A stretch of DNA of 10,205 bases, from NCBI GenBank assembly GCA_025350445.1, contig JANXXV010000662.1, positions 1 through 10,205 of the forward strand. Reading direction: 5' to 3'. This stretch comes from Bryobacteraceae bacterium. Lineage in GTDB: Bacteria > Acidobacteriota > Terriglobia > Bryobacterales > Bryobacteraceae. Numbering within the stretch: position 1 is the stretch's first letter; each line of letters begins with the position of its first letter. The position numbers were made by a program, and so were the translations under genes. Below, in pieces: positions 7,474 to 10,205 of this stretch. Below the pieces are notes generated by a model. It was not told the origin of the DNA and ran no database searches. It was given only the letters and a program-made list of their open reading frames with translations.

Positions 7474-8886
7474 TTAGACCGCCCCCGCCGCGTGAGCCGG
7501 CTGCTGATTCGGAATGGTAAAGGAAAACGTAGAGCCCTCGCCCAGTTTCGATTCCACCCAGATGCGGCCGCCCTGGCGCTCCACGATTTTCTTACACATG
7601 GCGAGACCTATGCCTGTGCCTTCGTATTCGCGGCCGTGGAGGCGTTTGAATATTCCGAAGATCTGTTCGGAGTATTTGGGATCGATTCCAATCCCGTTAT
7701 CGCAAATGGAAAATATCGTCTCCGATCCGTTTTTCCGGGCACTGATATGCACCACCGGCGTGCGCTCACCGCGGTACTTGATGGCGTTGGCCAACAGGTT
7801 CTGGAAGAGTTGAGAAAGCCGCATGGGATCGAATTCGATGGGCGGAAGCGGATCGTGAGTGATGCTGGCGCCCACATCGCCGATGGTGACCTTGAGATTC
7901 TGAAGCACGGTATTCAGCGTCTCCTCAGGATTCAATTCCCGCACCTTTTCAGCCGGCGTTTCGCCAGCCCGCGAGTAGGCCAGAAGGTCCCGGATCAGCG
8001 TGCTCATCCGCTTCACTCCGTCTACCGCGTAGTCGATGAACTGATCGGCGTCGCTATCCAGTTTACCGTGGTACCGGCGCTTCAAAAGCTCGGTATAGCT
8101 GGCTACCATCCGCAGCGGTTCCTGCAGATCGTGCGAGGCAATATAGGCGAACTGCTGCAGGTCTTCGTTTGAGCGCCGCAGCGCCACGGTGCGCTGCTCC
8201 ACCCGGCGCTCCAGGTCGGCGTTCAAGTGGCGGATTCGTTCTTCTTCGCGGCGGCGTTCGGCGGCGTCGTGCCTGATAAGCACGAAAAGCGCCAACACCA
8301 GAACGATATTCAGCACCAGCATGGCGGCGAAGACAAACATGGTGCGTTTGAAGTTCTTGCTTTGATCTCCGGTGCGCTCCTTCAGCAGCCGTTCTTCCTC
8401 CGCCATCAACTGCAGCACCACAGTGTTGATGTCGTCCATGGCGCGGGTGCCCTTTTCGGTGAGTATCACCGCCGAAGCAGCGGCCACCCCCTCGGTTTCA
8501 CGGATCTGAACCGCTTTTTGCATCTCTTCGAATTTTTGCGGGATCAAGGGTTCCAGCAGATCAAAGGATTCCCGCTGCCGGGGGTTGTCGTGAGTCATGA
8601 GCTTCAATTCGGCAATCTGCGCATCAATCGCCGGATGACCCTGCCTAAACTGTTCGCGTAGTTTCCGGTCGCCGGTGAGAATGAACTCGCGTTCGGAAAC
8701 TTCAATGTCTTTCAAGCCGGTAACCAGGTGGGTGAGTTTCTTTTCGATTTCGTTGGTATGCGCAACGTCGTCTACCGATTCGATCAGGTGAAGGGAGGTG
8801 CGGGCGGCCATTACACAAAGAACCAGCGGAAAGATCAGTAGAAGAATGAATCCGGCGCGAAACTTATCCTGGGCGGTCCACTTCAT
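7474..8886 (-). CDS. CHASE3-domain sensor histidine kinase
   Basis: The 470-residue protein has a full transmembrane sensor kinase layout. A first membrane helix spans residues about 10-28. A periplasmic, mostly helical domain of the CHASE3 type follows at about 38-178, with the typical EREFILTGD segment at 65-73. A second membrane helix lies at about 182-204 and a charged coiled coil at about 206-240. The dimerisation domain has the phospho-acceptor His252 in AYIASHDLQEPLRM. The ATPase domain has the N-box LFQNLLANAIKY (360-371), G1 DNGIGI (396-401), IFKRL (412-416) and G2 GTGIGLAM (423-430). No receiver domain is fused, and no response regulator gene is in the window. It starts 12 bp after the pyrR stop, without a clear ribosome binding site, and ends 81 bp before pyrB. 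Cotranscription with the pyr genes is likely. The ligand is unknown. Confidence 0.95.
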   Translation of the reverse strand: MKWTAQDKFRAGFILLLIFPLVLCVMAARTSLHLIESVDDVAHTNEIEKKLTHLVTGLKDIEVSEREFILTGDRKLREQFRQGHPAIDAQIAELKLMTHDNPRQRESFDLLEPLIPQKFEEMQKAVQIRETEGVAAASAVILTEKGTRAMDDINTVVLQLMAEEERLLKERTGDQSKNFKRTMFVFAAMLVLNIVLVLALFVLIRHDAAERRREEERIRHLNADLERRVEQRTVALRRSNEDLQQFAYIASHDLQEPLRMVASYTELLKRRYHGKLDSDADQFIDYAVDGVKRMSTLIRDLLAYSRAGETPAEKVRELNPEETLNTVLQNLKVTIGDVGASITHDPLPPIEFDPMRLSQLFQNLLANAIKYRGERTPVVHISARKNGSETIFSICDNGIGIDPKYSEQIFGIFKRLHGREYEGTGIGLAMCKKIVERQGGRIWVESKLGEGSTFSFTIPNQQPAHAAGAV

Positions 8887-8898
8887 GACAACGGGGAG

Positions 8899-9453
8899 CT
8901 AGCTATTAACCTTCTCTACCATTATTACTTTTTCCAGCCCATCGATCTCCTGAAACTTCACCTCGATGATTTCGTTTTGCGTGGTTTGCACCATACGGCC
9001 GACGTACCGCGCTTCGATGGGCAATTCCCGATGGCCGCGGTCGATCAATACGCACAACTGGACGCGGGCCGGACGTCCGTGGTCGAACAATGCATCTAGC
9101 GCCGCTCGGATGGTTCGTCCGGTATAAAGAACGTCGTCAAACAGAATAATGTCTTTCCCGGTGACGGGGAAGTTGATTTCGGTGGGATTCACCACCGGTT
9201 GCACCCCGACCGTGGAGAGATCGTCGCGATAGAGATTGATGTCCAGGATGCCCACCGGAACATTCAGGTTTTCAAGAGCCGCAATCTTCAGGGCCAGCCG
9301 CTGCGCCAGCGGGACACCCCGGCGGCGGATTCCAATGAAGGCGAGCTTCTGAAGATCCCCTGCCTGTTCGAGAACTTCGTGCGCCAGCCGGACCAGGGTG
9401 CGGTCTATTTCAGAGGCGCTCATCAACTGTGTCTTTTCGCGTATCGAAGTCAT
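8899..9453 (-). CDS. pyrR: PyrR, pyr operon RNA-binding regulator / uracil phosphoribosyltransferase
   Basis: The 184-residue protein matches PyrR in length and sequence. In the family it binds pyr mRNA when UMP is abundant and lowers expression; many members also make UMP from uracil and PRPP. The start region has MSASEIDRTLVRLAHEVLE (11-29), followed by AFIGIRRRGVPLAQRL (38-53) and DINLYRDDLS (71-80). The PRPP-binding loop is DIILFDDVLYTGRTIRAALD (101-120), and LIDRGHRELPIEARYVGR lies at 136-153. All are expected for a working protein. The gene lies 28 bp after the small secreted protein gene and 12 bp before the kinase gene, so it is probably within one transcript. A 10-bp perfect palindrome occupies part of the short gap before its ATG, and no strong ribosome binding site is visible. 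A PyrR target RNA could not be recognised confidently anywhere in the window. Confidence 0.97.
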   Translation of the reverse strand: MTSIREKTQLMSASEIDRTLVRLAHEVLEQAGDLQKLAFIGIRRRGVPLAQRLALKIAALENLNVPVGILDINLYRDDLSTVGVQPVVNPTEINFPVTGKDIILFDDVLYTGRTIRAALDALFDHGRPARVQLCVLIDRGHRELPIEARYVGRMVQTTQNEIIEVKFQEIDGLEKVIMVEKVNS

Positions 9454-9458
9454 AGGCG

Positions 9459-9468
9459 GAGAATTCTC
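9459..9468. repeat. Perfect 10-bp palindrome just upstream of pyrR
   Basis: GAGAATTCTC reads the same on both strands and ends five bases before the pyrR start codon, where a ribosome binding site would normally be. It could be an operator or a small RNA structure covering the start, but a 10-bp palindrome can arise by chance. Confidence 0.25.
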
Positions 9469-9481
9469 AGGCTAACACACG

Positions 9482-9793
9482 CTAATATTTCTTGAGCCGC
9501 GAGCGAATCCGTTTGGTCAGTCTTTCGATGTTATCGAGTTGCTTCAGTGTGCCGATGGAAAGGACGTGGCGACCGGTATTTTCGAGATCCATCTTCAGAT
9601 CTCCGGCCGCATTCAGCAGCGCCGCCGCGTCTTCGAGAGATTTTTCGTAGTCAGCCTTCAGTATCTCCTCCTTTTGCATTTTGCCGCTGGGAAGGCGGAT
9701 ATCCTCCGATTCCTTTTCGGCACGGCCTTGCGTTTGCTGGGCAGGCACGGGAACCATCGTGAAGGCAAGTAGAAGGGCGATGAGACGCAACAT
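9482..9793 (-). CDS. Small secreted helical protein of unknown function
   Basis: Starting at the ATG at 9793, the 103-residue product begins with a classical signal peptide: Met-Leu-Arg, a hydrophobic stretch LIALLLAFTMV, then VPVPAQQ, where signal peptidase I could cut near residue 19. The mature part is about 84 residues, very charged and predicted helical, with LPSGKMQKEEILKADYEKSL (35-54), DAAALLNAAGDLKMDLE (55-71), HVLSIGTLKQLDNIERLTKR (76-95) and a basic tail, IRSRLKKY. I recall similar small exported proteins in Acidobacteriota genomes, but know of no assigned function. The frame is open to 9964, but the extra N-terminal residues look like random coding and would bury the signal peptide; an alternative ATG at 9811 would add only six residues. 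No strong ribosome binding site precedes either. It is followed 28 bp later by pyrR, so the two are likely co-transcribed. Confidence 0.75.
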   Translation of the reverse strand: MLRLIALLLAFTMVPVPAQQTQGRAEKESEDIRLPSGKMQKEEILKADYEKSLEDAAALLNAAGDLKMDLENTGRHVLSIGTLKQLDNIERLTKRIRSRLKKY

Positions 9794-9811
9794 GGCAGAT
9801 ACAGATATCAT

Positions 9812-9839
9812 ATCCGCGCCATCGGCGGATTGCATCCGC
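9812..9839 (-). repeat. Alternating inverted repeats before the secreted-protein gene
   Basis: On the minus strand three six-base elements follow one another: GCGGAT (9839-9834), ATCCGC (9830-9825) and GCGGAT (9817-9812). The first two form a perfect 6-bp stem with a 3-base loop; the middle one can instead pair with the third. This is either a small RNA switch in the leader or a set of half-sites for a DNA-binding protein. It lies immediately upstream of both candidate start codons of the secreted-protein gene. Confidence 0.4.
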
Positions 9840-9946
9840 GTCCTTCCGATTCCGCCCCGCCCTGTTTGCCCCGTTTTAACAATATCTACAATACTCGCCG
9901 TACGGTAATAGTTTCCGGATGCCATGACACAAAGTCCGGCATTTCC

Positions 9947-9974
9947 TTTACAAACTTTACTCATAAATTATTAA
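9947..9974 (+). promoter_or_regulatory. Candidate plus-strand promoter in the divergent region
   Basis: TTTACA (9947-9952, five of six consensus bases) is followed after 16 bases by TATTAA (9969-9974, four of six) in the most AT-rich part of the gap. If used, the message for the gene at 10174 would have a leader of nearly 200 bases that includes the hairpin near 10101. The distance to the gene keeps the confidence low. Confidence 0.25.
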
Positions 9975-10100
9975 GAGAAAGCAACTTATCACGGATGCCT
10001 GTGTTCCAACACTCAGACGCTTCACTACTGCTGTGGCGAAGCGAAACTGAATTGGCCGCGACTGAAGGAAAGACATTTCTTTTCCATCGCGTACGCTGGT

Positions 10101-10129
10101 GCGGCTGCCTTCGCTAGGCCGGGCGCCGC
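10101..10129 (+). repeat. GC-rich hairpin in the leader of the gene at 10174
   Basis: GCGGC (10101-10105) pairs with GCCGC (10125-10129), and inside it GCCT (10107-10110) pairs with AGGC (10116-10119) around a five-base loop. The two stems are joined by a one-base and a five-base bulge. There is no T-run after it, so it is not a classical terminator. It may be a leader structure of the downstream gene. Confidence 0.3.
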
Positions 10130-10173
10130 GCGTTCTTGCAAACTGCCTAACCGCTAAATAAGGAGATTTATTC

Positions 10174-10205
10174 ATGAGCCGTATCCCGTCTTTTGTTCTC
10201 GCATC
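10174..10205 (+). CDS. Start of an unidentified protein, cut by the window edge
   Basis: An ATG at 10174 is preceded by AAGGAG (10160-10165) with an ideal eight-base spacing, the best ribosome binding site in the window. The readable part is MSRIPSFVLA plus two bases. This is too short to identify a family; the hydrophobic residues after an early Arg would be compatible with the beginning of a signal peptide or membrane helix, but no more can be said. The gene is divergent from the secreted protein/pyrR unit. Confidence 0.65.
   Translation, partial: MSRIPSFVLA

Larger units (their letters stand above)
9794..10173. other. 380-bp non-coding divergent region
   Basis: This region separates the minus-strand secreted protein/pyr unit from the plus-strand gene starting at 10174 and must hold the promoters of both. 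It contains an AT-rich core at about 9940-9985, GCGGAT/ATCCGC inverted repeats close to 9812-9839 and a CCGGA/TCCGG inverted repeat (9915-9919 with 9935-9939). The 7-mer GCATCCG occurs three times: plus strand 9832-9838, minus strand 9916-9922 and 9992-9998. A GC-rich hairpin lies near 10101-10129. Open frames exist on both strands but resemble no known protein and lack ribosome binding sites. No tRNA or recognisable riboswitch was seen. Confidence 0.6.

Noticed and set aside
6874..8172. A 432-codon plus-strand open frame crossing the pyrB and kinase genes
   Set aside because: It is antisense to two genes with complete family motifs and even spans the gap between them; the translation has no family features.
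9454..9481. A Bacillus-type PyrR-binding site or attenuator ahead of pyrR
   Set aside because: The gap is only 28 bp, the consensus is not matched, and no terminator/antiterminator pair can be drawn there.
9794..9964. N-terminal extension of the secreted protein to 9964
   Set aside because: The added 57 residues have no conserved look and would place the clear signal peptide in mid-protein; a start at 9793 or 9811 is more sensible.
9830..10117. A 95-codon plus-strand frame in the divergent region
   Set aside because: Its composition looks random, no ribosome binding site precedes it, and it covers the repeats and likely promoters.
9957..10175. A 72-codon minus-strand frame overlapping the start of the gene at 10174
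   Set aside because: No ribosome binding site or recognisable features, and it would overlap the strongly supported start of the plus-strand gene.

Overview
The window is a stretch of bacterial chromosome of moderately high GC with tightly packed genes. The gene content is mostly housekeeping: a YebC/TACO1 regulator and a pyrimidine (pyr) operon. An UPF0182 membrane protein is also present, together with a small secreted protein whose C-terminal half resembles proteins I recall from Acidobacteriota. From that resemblance and the general style of the proteins I infer an acidobacterium, perhaps of the Bryobacterales/Solibacter type. This is an inference from memory and was not tested.

Layout. 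Positions 1-432 (minus) hold the first 144 codons of yebC, cut by the window edge. Positions 556-1356 (minus) encode a cupin-plus-HTH AraC-family regulator. It is divergent, across a 65-bp region, from a two-gene plus-strand unit (1422-2407): a VOC/glyoxalase-fold protein and a class I SAM-dependent methyltransferase overlapping by 4 bp. From 9793 down to 2433 every gene is on the minus strand and closely spaced. The order of transcription is small secreted protein, pyrR, CHASE3 sensor histidine kinase, pyrB, pyrC, UPF0182 membrane protein. The methyltransferase and UPF0182 genes converge with a 25-bp gap. Positions 9794-10173 are a 380-bp non-coding divergent region with several inverted repeats. 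At 10174 a new plus-strand gene starts behind a strong ribosome binding site and leaves the window after about ten codons.

How the genes work together. PyrB (aspartate carbamoyltransferase) and PyrC (dihydroorotase) catalyse the second and third steps of de novo UMP synthesis, and PyrR is the family's UMP/PRPP-responsive RNA-binding regulator. The unusual part is the company they keep. A membrane-bound histidine kinase with no response regulator nearby sits between pyrR and pyrB. A seven-helix UPF0182 protein closes the operon, and a small exported helical protein opens it. The pyrB leader can form a GC-rich stem that ends two bases before the start codon. The AraC/VOC/methyltransferase block looks like a self-contained accessory cassette whose substrate cannot be told from sequence.

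I saw no tRNA, rRNA, CRISPR array, insertion sequence or phage gene. The most interesting material is the composition of the pyr operon and the structured leaders, not an obviously new defence or mobile system.
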